From Chaetoderma sp. LZ-2023a (Eukaryota; Mollusca; Caudofoveata; Chaetodermatida; Chaetodermatidae): a stretch of 64,000 bases of DNA. Every line of letters begins with the position of its first letter. Positions within the stretch are counted from its first letter, which is position 1. The notes under the pieces were generated by a model that had not been told where the DNA came from, did not search any database, and saw nothing but the letters and a program-made list of their open reading frames with translations. Made by a program: the position numbers and the translations under genes. This document shows, in pieces, positions 20,971 through 32,640 of the stretch. Location: positions 86,764,506 through 86,828,505 of the forward strand of contig CM067369.1 of NCBI GenBank assembly GCA_034401795.1, given 5' to 3'.

Positions 20971-21640
20971 TGCACATCATTAGCTCACCTGGCCAGAATG
21001 GCCAAAATCAGGTTATGCCATGATGACCGTCCGTCATGCATCCGTTCGGGTATCCGTCCGTCAACTTTTTTTCTTTCAGCGACTTCTCAGGAACCACTAG
21101 GCCAATTTTAATTAGATTTTGCAGGAAGCATCCTTATGGAATAGAGATCCAAGTTTGTTCAAACGAATTCGATTGGCCAATTTGGCCGGCGGCCATCTTG
21201 GATTTTGACCGATTTTTAGAAACCTCTTAAAAAATCTTCTCCGAAACCGCTCAGTGGATCGATTCAAAATTCTTAAAACATCATAAAGGGAAAGAGCTGA
21301 ACCAGGTTTGTTCACGGAAACTTGATGGCCAAGCGCTTCAGCGGCCATCTTGGATGAGGTAGTTTTCGCCAAAATGTCGTCTCCATAACCGCTGAACAGA
21401 TTGGGCCGAAATTTGGGGATATGCGCCATTAAAGTTTGTTCAAGCGAAGTTGACAGATAAACATGGCCGATGTGGACCAAACAAATTGGGTTCTTTATTT
21501 GATTATTTTGAAGCCGAAATTAGTTTTATTAGCTTAGCTGACTTGTCAGGCATCTGCCACATAGCGATGACCTCCAGTCTGTCCGTTCATCCCTCCATCG
21601 TCAACAATGGCAGCACATGTTGTTATTTCAGGGTGGATTG
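20971..21640. repeat. CTCACCTGGCCAGAA-type repeat region
   Basis: It starts 'TTAGCTCACCTGGCCAGAAT', followed by 'CCGTCCGTCATGC' and three degenerate ~150-bp units with 'GGCGGCCATCTTGGATTTTG' and 'AAACCGCTCAGTGGATCGATT'. I know this kind of repeat from mollusc and other marine invertebrate intergenic DNA. No gene is seen. Confidence 0.65.
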
Positions 21641-21905
21641 ACACCACCCTTGTTAACAATGTTAATGTCGGCATCTAATATCTGTGTAATATCAAACACC
21701 AGAGTTCTCAGCCCTTGACAATTACCAGTACTGGTAAATTGTCAATTTCATAGGGGGAATAGTAGACAGGTTTTTCCCACCGTCCGTGGATTTATGATAT
21801 TGACACATTTTATTGCCAAACAAGTTAAACGTAATTAACAGATTAACCTTTTTCCTTCGTTGCCTAATTATTTAAGATATGCATTATGTGCTCTGCCATC
21901 TATAC

Positions 21906-21992
21906 AGTTGAATATTTTGAAATGTATTTGATTGAAAGTTGTTACCACCTAAGGCAGCAATGACTTTCAGTCAAATTATTTTCTAAATAAAC
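21906..21992. repeat. Hairpin-module copy (diverged)
   Basis: The arms 'TTGAATATTTTGAAATGTAT' and 'CAGTCAAATTATTTTCTAAA' surround 'AAGTTGTTACCACCTAAGGCAGC'-like loop text. It stands outside any complete MITE-A. Confidence 0.75.
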
Positions 21993-22024
21993 TCCAACTC
22001 ACCTACATAATTAGTCTATTAGTC

Positions 22025-22350
22025 CCCACGACCCCCACCCCCCTACTTTCTTGCTAAGCTCCAAGTACACTTCACCCGTGTTGGGATCGATAGATCACTG
22101 AACTCTATACAGGTAAGCTGTTGAATATTTTGAAACTAATTTGACTGGCAGCAGCGGGCAGTCAAATTAGTTTCAAAATATTCAACAGCATGTTTAATAA
22201 TAGTAAAGACATCCAATTCGTACAGCAACACATAGTCCGTCATCAACTATGTGTTCGTGACGTATTTATCTACGTCATTCATGACGTCATTGATTATGAA
22301 GTAATGGTTATGACGTCATATAATGGATGGATAAACTGAAAATGTCCATT
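22025..22350 (+). mobile_element. MITE-A copy 5
   Basis: The left end is eroded. It keeps 'TTGCTAAGCTCCAAG', a clean hairpin at 22,110-22,188, 'CATCCAATTCGTACAGCAAC', CRE motifs and the right end 'ATAAACTGAAAATGTCCATT'. Confidence 0.85.
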
Positions 22351-23090
22351 AGCCAATGTGCTACTAGATCTCTCTTATTGAGAAGTTGCGTACCTGCAGC
22401 TTATCAAGTAAAACATTTGACATGCATAAACTGATGTTGTGTAGTTTTTGATAGGTTTACCCAAGTTAGCAATAACATTACCTACAACATCGAACTTGCT
22501 CTTTCAACCTCCTACCCACAAGTCATTTGTAATTGGCCCTGATAGACTTCAAAGTAGTCGACACTATTTTAAAACCCAAGGGTTGGGCTCACCTTGGAGG
22601 TATTACTTGATTTGGCTAGAACGACCCTTGAATGGGGGCCACCATCTCATCTATTGATTGATTTTCATCTGGAACAAGTTTGATACACTATACCCAGAGT
22701 TGGTTGTTCGAAAGTAAGATATTAAACCGCATTCCGGATATGATTGCCCTGAAATTGAGATACGTTGAATTAAGCGGCGAAACTGTTATATTGATATGTA
22801 AACTGGCCACGTATCGTCAGGCAATGTGTATGTTAAATTTTTTCACTACTGCCAAGAAAACCAATCGAAATTCACGATTTCCTACCGTACCCCATATTTT
22901 CGACACTCGCTGAGGTCGAAAACTCAATCGACACAAAACAATTTCCCGCAAAGCCGATTTAGTGCGGGAGCTTATGTCGATCCGTGGGAATTGCAACTAC
23001 TATAATTTTATTGGGCACGACTTTATCATCAAGAAAAACCATGTTGCCATTTTTTTCTGTTCACTTTTAGACTATATACAAACATTTTAG
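22351..23090. other. Unannotated spacer
   Basis: Short open frames exist (22,448-22,657, 22,680-22,913), but neither has codon structure or motifs I can support. No RNA gene or repeat recognised. Confidence 0.5.
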
Positions 23091-23815
23091 CTCACCTGGT
23101 GGAGCTTATACAACCACAATTTGCCCATGTCGACTCCCAGTCGGCACATTTCACCATTTGCTGATGTATTAAAACAAAATCTGGTAGATCTATTACTTTA
23201 GGAAATACCTATTTGGGGTAATCGATATGAAGTGGCCACACCTTCAAATAGCAGAGTTATGGTCCTTGCTATATTTTCAATTTCAATGTATTGAAACCTA
23301 TGGGGAAAATACATTTGTTGCACGTTTCGTCATTCATAAATGAATTAAATACCAAACTTGGCAGGTATGGTCCATTAAGCAACATTTATTTGTGCTATGA
23401 ATATGATATGGCCCCACCTTTAAATAACAGAGCTATGGCCGTTATTAGATTTTCAAAGTATTGAAGCCTATGGGGCAAATTTATTTGTAGCACGATTCGT
23501 CAATTGTTAATGGATTAAAATCAAATCTTGCAGATATGTTCCTTCAGGTAACATCTATTTGAACTATAAAAATGAATAGGCCACACGTTTAAACAAGAGC
23601 CATAACAATAGTTCATTGAGGCAATTTAAGTATTGAACCCTATGGGGAAACTACATTTGTTTCGTCAATTGTTGATTGATTAAAAGCAAATTTAGACGAT
23701 ATGTTCCTTGAGTCAAATATCTATTTGAACTATGAATATAAAAAGGCCATGTCTAGAAACAAGGGCTATAACTGTGGTTTTAAGGTGTTTTTTAACCATT
23801 GAACCATATCAAGGA
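23091..23815. repeat. Degenerate ~175-180 bp tandem repeat, about four units
   Basis: It begins with 'TTTTAGCTCACCTGGTGGAG'. Units share 'TATTGAACCCTATGGGGAAA', 'GTTCCTTCAGGTAACATCTA', 'TTTGAACTATGAATAT' and 'CGTCAATTGTTGATTGATTA'. No coding potential is seen. Confidence 0.8.
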
Positions 23816-24470
23816 GAATGGTCAATAGTGTAAATGACACCTAGCTCAATTCAGGGATGATTGCATCAACGGTAAATAATGTCAAGGACCCATTACCAAG
23901 ACCTCATTTTTGTGCATCGCCTCAGTTAAGCATGCAATATTGACCCAGGCTGCTGCATATATCGGTCAATTAAGTATGTAACATTTGCCTCATTGGTCAA
24001 TAATGTCAGGAATCCGTGCCCTTGCTGGTCAGCGGCATCAGCTATGCTTATCCCATTGGTAAATTATGCCAATGATACTTGACTTATTGCTCAATAAGGC
24101 CAAGGACCATGGTTCCATTTGTCAGTAGCATCAGTTAAACTTATCCCGTTGACAAATATCACGTGTCCCATTGTTTAATAGTATCAGTGACACTTGCACT
24201 GTTAGTCGTTAGTGGTAAGGACAACTGCCTCATTGGTCAGTAATGATATGGCCCATTCCCCAATTGGTCTTTGACAACAGTTATACTTGTCCTATTGACC
24301 AATGTTGCTTGTTGTGCATTAATTAATGTCAACATGCTTACACACTTCTTAGCAGCCCGATGAGCACTATGGCCCTTGGCCCATTTATTCATTTTATGCG
24401 CAAATACATGCACAAATAGCCTGTCAGCTAGAGAAACCATGTTACCATTCCCTGCATATACATTCAGAGT
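23816..24470. repeat. Irregular 'CATTGGTCAATAATGTCA' repeat
   Basis: Many short diverged copies of 'CATTGGTCAATAATG(TCAGGA)' lie 30-60 bp apart in both full and partial form. From about 24,471 to 24,720 I see nothing assignable. Confidence 0.65.
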
Positions 24471-24720
24471 TGATTAATATATGATACTTCGGTACAACAA
24501 TCCAGTGAAAATACCACACAGGTTGTAAAAATCATAAATAATAATAATACTCCACTAGGAGTTTATAGATAGGAAAATGTCAGCCACCCGAACATGTCAA
24601 AACAGACCTGGATTATGTTGACTGTAGTTAATGATCCAGTACCAGGAACTTTGATAAATTGTGAATTAAAAATAATGAATGCATGTGTCTCATATGTGTC
24701 AACTGATGGTATCTTAGTGG

Positions 24721-24922
24721 TCATGAAACATAATAAAGCCAAAGCTGTCTATAACGAACACTTGCATTTGGAGGCGGGTGGTGGGCGGGGAATTCGATGA
24801 TCGTTCAATAATCATTAATCATCAGTGTATGGCGAAAGGACACTGATACTGGTGGATCCTCGTTGTGTCATTTTTCTTAGCAAGGTACACAGTCAATTCA
24901 GTTTTATTTGAATGCTTGGAAG
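24721..24922. repeat. Direct ~200-bp duplication, copy 1
   Basis: Nearly identical to 25,072-25,272 (both run from 'TCATGAAACATAATAA' to 'ATTTGAATGCTTG'). Both carry, on the minus strand, the 'NK(A/T)ELTVYLA' start of the nuclease domain. A piece of the transposase relic was therefore duplicated in place. Confidence 0.9.
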
Positions 24923-25071
24923 TTGTTTTGACGCCCTCTTGCCCATTGACATTGAGACTGTAATGTGGAAACACTTCATTTAAGTCGATGTTCCCTATTA
25001 GTCATCTTAGTGAATCAACTGTGTAGTTATGAAGAATAAGATATATTTCGTCATAGCATATTTCATAGAGG

Positions 25072-25272
25072 TCATGAAACATAATAACGTGAAAGCTGTC
25101 TATAATGAACACCTGCATTTGGAGGTGGGTGGTGGGCGGGGAATTCGATGATCGTTCAATAATCATTAATCATCAGTGTATGGAGAAAGGATACTGATAC
25201 TAGTGGATCCTCGTTGTGTCATTTTGTTAGCAAGGTACACAGTCAATTCAGCTTTATTTGAATGCTTGAAAG
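25072..25272. repeat. Direct ~200-bp duplication, copy 2
   Basis: Partner of 24,721-24,922, separated by 149 bp of single-copy sequence. This copy is the one contiguous with the rest of the relic. Confidence 0.9.
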
Positions 25273-27234
25273 TCAAATGCCATTCTAACAAGAACAATAA
25301 TTTCCCTAGCTTGTGCTGATTCCTCTGCAGGTGACTCAGTAACATTGTATATGTAGCTTTGTCTTTGTATTTCAAAGATTTGAGAATTCTTAACAATTTG
25401 ATCTGATCACTGCACAACAACAGTGATCCGTCTGGTGTAAAGCGGGAATGTGGTAGTGCATTAAATTCATACTGTACATTAGATTCTTTGGAAATCTACC
25501 CCCGGGCGTGTGCGTGCAATAACCAAGGGTCTTGCAAATAAGAACCAGCCATTCTTCAGTTCCACAATCGGGTTGCTTAAATTACATTTCAATGTAGAAT
25601 GCATTCTAATTCACATCCTCAAGGTTCACTTGGGTACAATATAGATGAAAGGGTTGGTATAAGAGGTGTTCACATTATTAGGGCACTTAATGCTTTACTG
25701 ATCTGCAGCCATCGTGGTAATTGGTATTTCATTATGTTGGCTGAAGCTAGTGTCAGACATGACCGCCATTGTATGTGCATCTCTAGACTGCATGCTCAGC
25801 TCAGGTGCTGTTTAGAAAATAATTTCACAGGCTCCAGGATTTAGGTTCATGCTGATCAGGCCACCAAACATTTTCATTAATCGGCCTTGCAAAGTGTTCC
25901 ATTCATTCCACTTCAGTCAACGTATGATGATGTGTACCAACCAAGAAATTATTGGTTTACCATGTTTATTGCAGATGAAGTGAATATATATTTGGCAACA
26001 AAATGAGGAATTTATACTCTATCAAGGCTTATTTGATTATTACAGAATTAGTAATTTATGTTTCTAGTCTAATAATGTGGCCATAATCAACAGATAAACC
26101 TACTTTGTAGAGACAATTTACAGGTTTCTTACTACGTGTAGCTTGGTGTATTGTGACACCTACAGATCTCGGTTGAGTCAGTTCACGGGTATGTTTGAAT
26201 TTGGAACTCTCATGCTTTGGCTTAGCATGTCTGGCAACTGTTCTTAGAATCTTAGCGCATTCAAACATTGTTCTTATATCTTTGTGAATACCTAGGGAGT
26301 TCTTTGTAGCTGCATTTAATGCAGAGTCTCGTTTTGTTTGGAAAATGCATGTACAGCTTTATTTCGACAAATAGGTGTTATTCGTTGATATACTAGAAGG
26401 TTGTGGTATTCAAACATGCACTGTGTTTTCTCAACCAGTCGCAGTGATATTTAGCATCAATTAATTGTGCGTTGCTGGAATCAATTGCAAAATTTAGCTA
26501 AACTTTCTATTTGGCTTTGGCTGCTGCTTCGACAGCATTTTCCAGGCTTTTCCCTGCTTCAAATGAGGAAACTTCATGCAATGGAGGCGTGATTTTGGTC
26601 TGTCAAAAGAACCACACACGTCTTTCTGGAAAGGATCTCTACCGGAGGATCGTGTGTATTGTCGATCATTTGAGCTATGCGTGCAATGTTCACTCACAAT
26701 CAAGTTTATGGAGGGGCGGCCCTTATGAAACCAGAAAACCACACACGATCCAAACAGTAATGCCTTTTGCTGGAGAGTCTGTGCACATTATAAGCGGTTC
26801 TTGCGGCAGACTTAATTATAGCGTGCACGATGCCATATGCCTTTGTTAGTAGCTAAGTCACTAGGTGATATGTTTACAAGTTTAGGGCTTATCTTAAGGA
26901 AGTGTCCATCACCATATTTAGCACACTTGTGAATATAGTCTAAGAAATTATTAAATGATTCTAAACTAGGATGCTCAACTACAGGCCCACCGCCAGATTT
27001 TTTACAAGACAAGCAAATGTTAAAGGCTGTGCTCAACTATTATTTCTTCGCGTTACTACAACTAGAATCCATGTTTATACGGTCACATTAAAGATATCCT
27101 AGAAATCTAAAAATGACTAAGATGGAAAATTAAAGGAATGTTTAATGAATATAATGAATGTAAGCGTAGCTCTAAACTTTGATGACTCTTTCAACACTAA
27201 ATACCAAATACAAAACGTAAAAACGTTGTACATC

Positions 27235-27545
27235 GTTGGAAATATTCTATTCCATGGTTTGAAATCAATTTAACTAAGCGCCCTTACTTCCCAGGACAGC
27301 AACTGTGTCCAGTAAAATTATTTGCAAAATATTTAACCACTTACTTACCTGTCTATTTGTTTTGAAACATAGATACCGCAACTCCAATATTGAAATTATT
27401 AACCCTTTCAACACTACATACCAAATACAACACTTTTTATGGTGTAAATATATTCTGTTAAATATAAAAAAATTATTAGACTGGATGATCTTGTTGTCTA
27501 AGACAGCAATTGCGTCCAGTCAAATTCTTTTAAACAAATTCATCA
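27235..27545. repeat. Two diverged hairpin-module copies
   Basis: 27,235-27,340 and 27,458-27,545 each show eroded arms ('GAAATATTCTATTCCATGG...', 'CAGTCAAATTCTTTTAAACA') around a CAGCAA(C/T)TG loop remnant. Confidence 0.6.
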
Positions 27546-28365
27546 GTATACAATACCAGTATGGTTTATTGAAAAATTAATTACTTGTGTTTCAAGTTTT
27601 AAGAGAGTCAAGTAAATTACCATTAATGTTATGTCATAATGAGTATTTCTACGTCTGCCTATATAGAAGATATAATATACCTACGTTTAGAGTCAAATAT
27701 GTATGATATGATGGTCCATATTGATGTTACCTTTGTACACACACTATGTAAATTAGCCACATTTCTTCAATAAAAATCCCAAAACTTTGAAACCACATAA
27801 AATACAGTAAACTAGCCATGAAGAAATGGCAGCGTGGTTAATCTGATTCAGGAGAGCACGAGGTTGCCTGCTTTATACCCAAAATTCCCACGGAGCTTAT
27901 CTTGGCAACGCAGGCTGCCGCACTAATTGATTGACGGGGACTTTTTCTGGAAGTTTACATGGCGTGTATGAGAAAAAACAAAAAAACCCAGTCGTGTCTG
28001 AATTATTTCTGACAAACAGTGTCAAACACGTATTTTTTTATAGTAGTCCTACCCCGACCAAACTACAAAGCAAATGCCAGGCAAACTGATATCCTATAAA
28101 TATATATGCTTAGGCACGCAAGTGCAAGCGGATTGTCCACGGGATTGTGCTGAGGTAGGCCTATAGTCGATGGCGAAAACTCATCTCAACTGATGATAAG
28201 CGCCTTAGTCTTATTAAATGATTCAGTGGTTATATATAAATAACATTGTGAGTCACGCCGCTGAAGGCACGTCTGTCTGTCTGTCTGTCTGTCTGTCTGC
28301 CCGCTTGCCTATGTGTCTGTCTGTCTGCCTGTTTGTATGGCTGCTTGCTTGTCGGTCGGTTTAAG
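27546..28365. other. Spacer with a (CTGT)n tract
   Basis: A (CTGT)n/(CTGY)n run lies at 28,267-28,350. The rest has no feature I can name. Confidence 0.6.
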
Positions 28366-28475
28366 ACGGACAAAATCGAGTCATTCATGCTGTAATCGAT
28401 TATGACGTCATCCTACACGTCACGTAGTTGGTTATGACGTCATATTATGGATGGATAAATTGGTACGGTCCATTT
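28366..28475 (+). mobile_element. MITE-A right-end fragment
   Basis: It has two TGACGTCA motifs, 'TACACGTCACGTAGTTG' and the terminus 'GGATAAATTGGTACGGTCCATT'. The rest of the element is missing. Confidence 0.8.
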
Positions 28476-28715
28476 CATACAATATGGTGCAGATGACGTC
28501 GATCACAATGTCAGAACACTGGATGATAGTGGCTCATTTCATGGAATGGAGCATAGTTGCGAACATAACATAGACGGCACATTATGCTACCTCAACAAAT
28601 GGAATTAAAAAGCTTGAATATAAAACTCTGAAGTTATTGAAATCGCAAGTGTGAATATGCTGTGGAAAACGTCATTTTAGTAAGGCCATAGAGACCGGTA
28701 TGGTCGGGATTCATG

Positions 28716-28965
28716 CAATTGACCTTTCCAGTTTATCCATCCATCATAATAAACTACGTGACGTGTACGTGTATTAATTAATTATGGCATGAATGACTCG
28801 ATTTAGTCCGTCTTTAACACTTAATAGTTAGACAGATTGTGCGAATTGTATGTCTTTACCATTTAATAAATATTTTGTTGAATATTTTGAAACTAATTTG
28901 ACTGAGCGCTGTTGCTGCCATAGCACCCAGTGAAATTAGTTTCAAAATATTTATTGCCATAAAAA
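28716..28965 (-). mobile_element. MITE-A half element
   Basis: It begins 'CAATTGACCTTTCCAGTTTA', runs through the CRE-half (diverged here) and the complete hairpin at 28,870-28,955, then stops. The GC-rich half is missing. Confidence 0.85.
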
Positions 28966-28989
28966 GTGTTTGCGGAGTGAACCCTGGAC

Positions 28990-29065
28990 AACGTTCGTTC
29001 GTTCGTTCGTTCGTTCGTTCGTTCCTTCGTTCGTTCGTTCGTTCGTTCGTTCGTTCGTTCGTTAG
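28990..29065. repeat. (CGTT)n microsatellite
   Basis: About 17 units of GTTC/CGTT with one interruption. The open frame across it (NERT repeats) is an artefact. Confidence 0.95.
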
Positions 29066-29418
29066 GTTGGTTACGCCTAGATGTTTTTGAGCCATGGCAT
29101 TCTGTGAGGTGCTTCCCAGAAGGGTTGCGTTGCTTTCCCGGATGGTTGTGTAAATGAAAGTTGGAACGGAAAAAATTAAAATATTTAAGATGTTGCTATC
29201 AGTGTGTGTATTGTATGTCGCTGCCTGTTGAGCTGTTGTTGGCGGGCGTAAGTGGTGTACGCTGTGTAAGGAGGGATGGAAGGGGTTTATTTTATTTCTC
29301 TTGGGTAGGGAATGGGGATGGAGGGCAGTCAGCAAACAAAGGAGTAAAACCCCGAAATAAGGCAAAGCAGAAATAATAAATAATAAGAGATGAAACCAAA
29401 ATCTAAATAACTTAAAGC

Positions 29419-29998
29419 GATGCTAATCTCATCTCAAATGTTGTATTGCACCGATAGAATATGGTTTATAGATTCCATATCATTCATATCCTGTCACATT
29501 CCCTGATCTGTATCGCAGTTGTATTGTAATATCGAGTAAATGTTGAAGAGTGATCGACACCATTTTGTCTCCTCAAGCTATTGTGTGTGATGTCATGTAA
29601 GCTCCAATGCATCACATTCTTTATTATGTAATGCTCATCCCATTGAATATTCTGAAACTAATTTTACTGGAAGTTGTTGCTGCCATTGGCAGCAACAACT
29701 TCCAATCAAATTGGTTTCAAAATATTCAACAGCTTACCTGTAGGATTGCTTTTATACCACATTGCCAAACTATAGCTGGCACCTCTATGACTGAGCGTAT
29801 ATACCGAGGCCGACACACTAGGGTTTTTCTGATTGGTTGAAAACTAAATCATGACAGCCATCATAGGGTGTAGAAATGTACCAACATTTAACTACTAAAT
29901 CCTGAATATCTTTCCTTAGCGGCGTGATAAAAATCTAAAAATTACCTGGATAGTTTATGACCGGCGTGTTAGATCACCTGAATCGCTATCAAGAGATG
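29419..29998. mobile_element. Family-B repeat, copy 1 (~580 bp, hairpin in the middle)
   Basis: Matches 54,090-54,634 over its length ('GATGCTAATCTCATCTCA', 'CACCATTTTGTCTCCTCAAG', 'AGCCATCATAG.GTGTAGAAA', 'GTACCAACATTTA'). The hairpin at 29,640-29,733 is the same module as in MITE-A, though the flanks are unrelated to MITE-A. No coding potential. The element class is unknown to me. Confidence 0.8.
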
Positions 29999-29999
29999 G

Positions 30000-30780
30000 T
30001 ATTAGTGATCCTTTAAAGGAAAGTAAATAAAGATAATTTCATGTGATTAACCAAATAGGAAACGGGAAAAATCAAACTGAAAGTCTAGTGTCTGTAAACG
30101 AAAAATGCTGGATTAGAACTTAGACCAAATAACCTGTTGCTATTTGAAACAATAAGTTGAAATCGCGTGGATGTTTATGGATTGTTGGGCGCAATCATTG
30201 CCCATCATCAGTCGAGACCGCAGGCGATGAAGAAGAGCGATCTCTCATATTCAGTGCGGAGTGTTTGTCCAGGTGAGCATCGACATCCACATCTACATCC
30301 ACTGCGACGTCGGCGTCCCAAGCAAGGTCCGGTCATCCACGACCCCACACCTCCATGTCACCACCATCATCAGGATGGTACATCTCATCTTCATCCCAGA
30401 TCGTAGCCAACACATCTACCGTTCAGACCTTAGCCAGGAAGCACATCAACGACCAAGCAAACAGTTCACGTAGCGACTCCACACGACCAACGGCCTCCTT
30501 TCAAGATCGGCTTCGGCAAACATGCCTGAGTTTTATATTGCTTTTTGCCTGTATATGGCTATACACCCAAGTGCTTCTTTGGGTACGTGCGTGGATACTT
30601 AGAAGGTACTTTGTCGCTACTTTGTGGGTTTCTGTTTTTCGTTTCAAGGTGTAATATTTTTTTGTTTTTGTGTTGTAGCCCTGTGTTTTCATCTGTCCTA
30701 ACTATATAGCAGGCACAGTATAGTCGTGCGAGCCAATGTGCGTGTTCTTTTGGGAGTTGTTCTTCCACTTGTTTGTAGTG
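30000..30780. other. Unannotated spacer
   Basis: Open frames of 70-100 codons overlap on both strands but show no motif, and I do not support them as genes. Confidence 0.5.
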
Positions 30781-31065
30781 GTGGGAGTGGGGGGGGGGGG
30801 TGCGGAGGTCACATCGCTTTTGTACGCAGAGCGCATAGTATTACCATTGGCAAATGAATGTTCAATCTCAACGTGTACATCAGTATAATCGCTGTCACAC
30901 CCCTATCTTAGTTGCTCATTTTCTTGGTAAAGGCGGGGGCGGGGGTGGCATGACTTTTGTACACAGAACGCATAGCATTACCATTGCCAAATGAATACCC
31001 GACCTCTATGTGCACAGCAGTAAAACCGTTGTCACGTCCCTTTATATTAGTTTTAAAACTTGGCA
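30781..31065. repeat. Two tandem ~145-bp units
   Basis: Each unit has a G-rich run, then 'CTTTTGTACRCAGARCGCAT', 'ATTACCATTG.CAAATGAAT' and a 'GTCAC(A/G)(C/T)CCC' end. The two units are clearly diverged. Confidence 0.75.
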
Positions 31066-31815
31066 TTGGTTCCTCCTCCGTATGTATTCTCAACATCCAA
31101 TCCGTATCAGCTTGTTGTTTGTTGTACTTACATTACATCCTTGTTGACTTTGTACTCAACTCTCAGTCATGCACCCATGGGTTTAATTTCTATAATCATT
31201 TCCCATTTCAGGCATCTCAATTTCCCACCATACGTTTGGAGATGGTTTACCACTCGATTTCTCATCCACTCTCACTTCTATCACAGTCTTGTATCCCTTT
31301 CTTGTTCATCTTATGTGTCTATTCATTTATACATCCATCTAGTTATCACTATCGTATCGTATTCGTATCACTATCTCTTTCGCAGGAGCATACTTATTTA
31401 TGCTCCCGTCATCTATGATAAGGCTCCATTGCATATTCCTATGTATCAGCCTCACTTCCCAATCACCTCACCTGTACTTATTTTAGGGGTTTTGCATCTT
31501 TCTCCCAGTTTTTCATACACCCAGGTATACTTCTTATTTGTTCATAATCACCCACCCCACCATCCCTGTATTCACTGTAGGCATGTTTCCATGGTTTACC
31601 TATTTGCCCCCTTTCCATAATTGTTTTTGACAGGGTCACTCAATTCAGTATCTCAGTTATACCAGTGCATTCCATTATGGTTTAAACTACTTTCATCGCA
31701 CAATCATTTATCGAATGGATGGGTCCAGTTTTGGCTATGCTCCACCTCATATGAATTCGCCAGTGTATCAGTATATCCGACATGTGAAAGCTGGTCCACT
31801 AAACCAAGATTTTTG
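31066..31815. other. Pyrimidine-rich spacer
   Basis: It is T/C-rich with overlapping 100-190-codon frames in two phases. The Ser/His/Tyr-rich composition reflects the base bias. No gene supported. Confidence 0.5.
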
Positions 31816-32025
31816 TCTTGGCGCGATGGTCCAATGGAAAGATGTCTGGTTGCTGATGCTATGCGGAATTGCAGGATGGTGGTTCGATCCCCGACCGGGG
31901 AAATGATGATCAACAAAGTAAACTAAGGGGTGTACCCTGTAGGCGGGGTTAGCACAAAAATTGAAGTCATCGCGTTGCCAGTGCGTTAAAAACTAAGAAA
32001 AAATACCTACCTACCTACCTAGTAA
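31816..32025 (+). mobile_element. tRNA-derived SINE with (CCTA)n tail
   Basis: The head resembles a tRNA: A-box-like 'TGGTCCAATGG' at ~31,827-31,837 and a perfect-looking B-box 'GGTTCGATCCC' at ~31,880-31,890, followed by a ~100-bp body and a (CCTA)n tail at ~32,002-32,020. The tRNA part lacks a foldable anticodon arm and is followed by a tail, so it is a SINE rather than a tRNA gene. RNA polymerase III would transcribe it if it is active. Confidence 0.75.
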
Positions 32026-32029
32026 AACA

Positions 32030-32145
32030 TATCGAGCCAGTCATATCAGTGGTAAATTTTCAAAAATATTTTCTTGGCCAGAAAATTTCCAGGTGCAAGA
32101 GGATAATATTTTTGAAAATTTACCACTCGAATGAATGGCTCAATT
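32030..32145. repeat. C-hairpin copy 1
   Basis: An inverted repeat: 'GAGCCAGTCATATCAGTGGT' with 'AATTTTCAAAAATATTTTCT', loop, then the reverse complement ending in 'GAATGGCTC'. This second hairpin class recurs, diverged, at 33.95, 34.70, 35.15, 35.95, 62.6 and 63.4 kb. Confidence 0.85.
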
Positions 32146-32547
32146 AACGAGCCAGTCAAGTAGAAAGGCAACGGGATAGGCGGCTGTTCTGATTAGTCAT
32201 ATAAAATCATCTTATTTGCATATTAGGGCACACCCACATTTTCATATATGGTCCGGGGACGTAACTTATTTTTATCGATTTTTTACAGGACCATGCCAGC
32301 TGACCATGTATGTGCATCAGGGCTGTGGTCAAATACAAAAGTATTTATATTTGAGGTAATTTAAATACATTTTCAATTATTTGAAAGTATTTATATTTGA
32401 AGAGTATTACAGGCAAAAGTATTTGTATTTAAATACTTCTGTCATTTCCTCGTAAATTTATGCATTCAAATGTTTATGCACATTGATAATTTAATACAGA
32501 TTTCTCATATCTCCTCTAACTCTTTGAGAGACATCCTACATGCACGT

Positions 32548-32640
32548 TGGATATTTTAAAATTAATTTAACTAGATGCAGTTGCTGCCTTATGCATCAAC
32601 AATTTCCAGTGAAATTATTTTCAAAATAATCGACTGTTTT
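32548..32640. repeat. Hairpin-module copy at the start of a tandem triplication
   Basis: The arms 'TTGGATATTTTAAAATTAAT' and 'GAAATTATTTTCAAAATAAT' flank a 'GCAGTTGCTGCCTTATGCATC' loop. Its right arm is part of the 179-bp repeated unit that follows. Confidence 0.8.

Larger units (their letters stand above)
24721..27040 (-). pseudogene. Minus-strand relic of the XPG-nuclease transposase family
   Basis: Read on the minus strand from 27,036 downward, collinear family blocks appear. First is an N-terminal 'NICLSCKK' with a 'GIWHRARY' half-site, where the final Cys of the expected HRxCY is Arg (27,036-26,812). Next is 'DAKYHCDWLRKHSA' (about 26,470-26,430). Then comes a block with 'TQPRSVGVTIHQATRSKK' and 'GLSVDYGHI' (26,268-26,056), which aligns with the 'GLIIKQTTRS/LGISYTQI' block of the gene at 10.7 kb. 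Last is 'NKAELTVYLANKM' (~25,260-25,220), matching the start of the nuclease domain. The frame is broken many times and ~0.35 kb at 26.5-26.85 kb does not fit, perhaps an insertion. It is a different lineage from the plus-strand gene and is dead. Confidence 0.55.

Noticed and set aside
30957..31620. 150-190-codon overlapping frames
   Set aside because: Composition follows the pyrimidine-rich DNA; no motif, and two phases are open at once.
31820..31895. tRNA gene
   Set aside because: A and B boxes are present but no proper cloverleaf, and it is followed by a SINE body and (CCTA)n tail.
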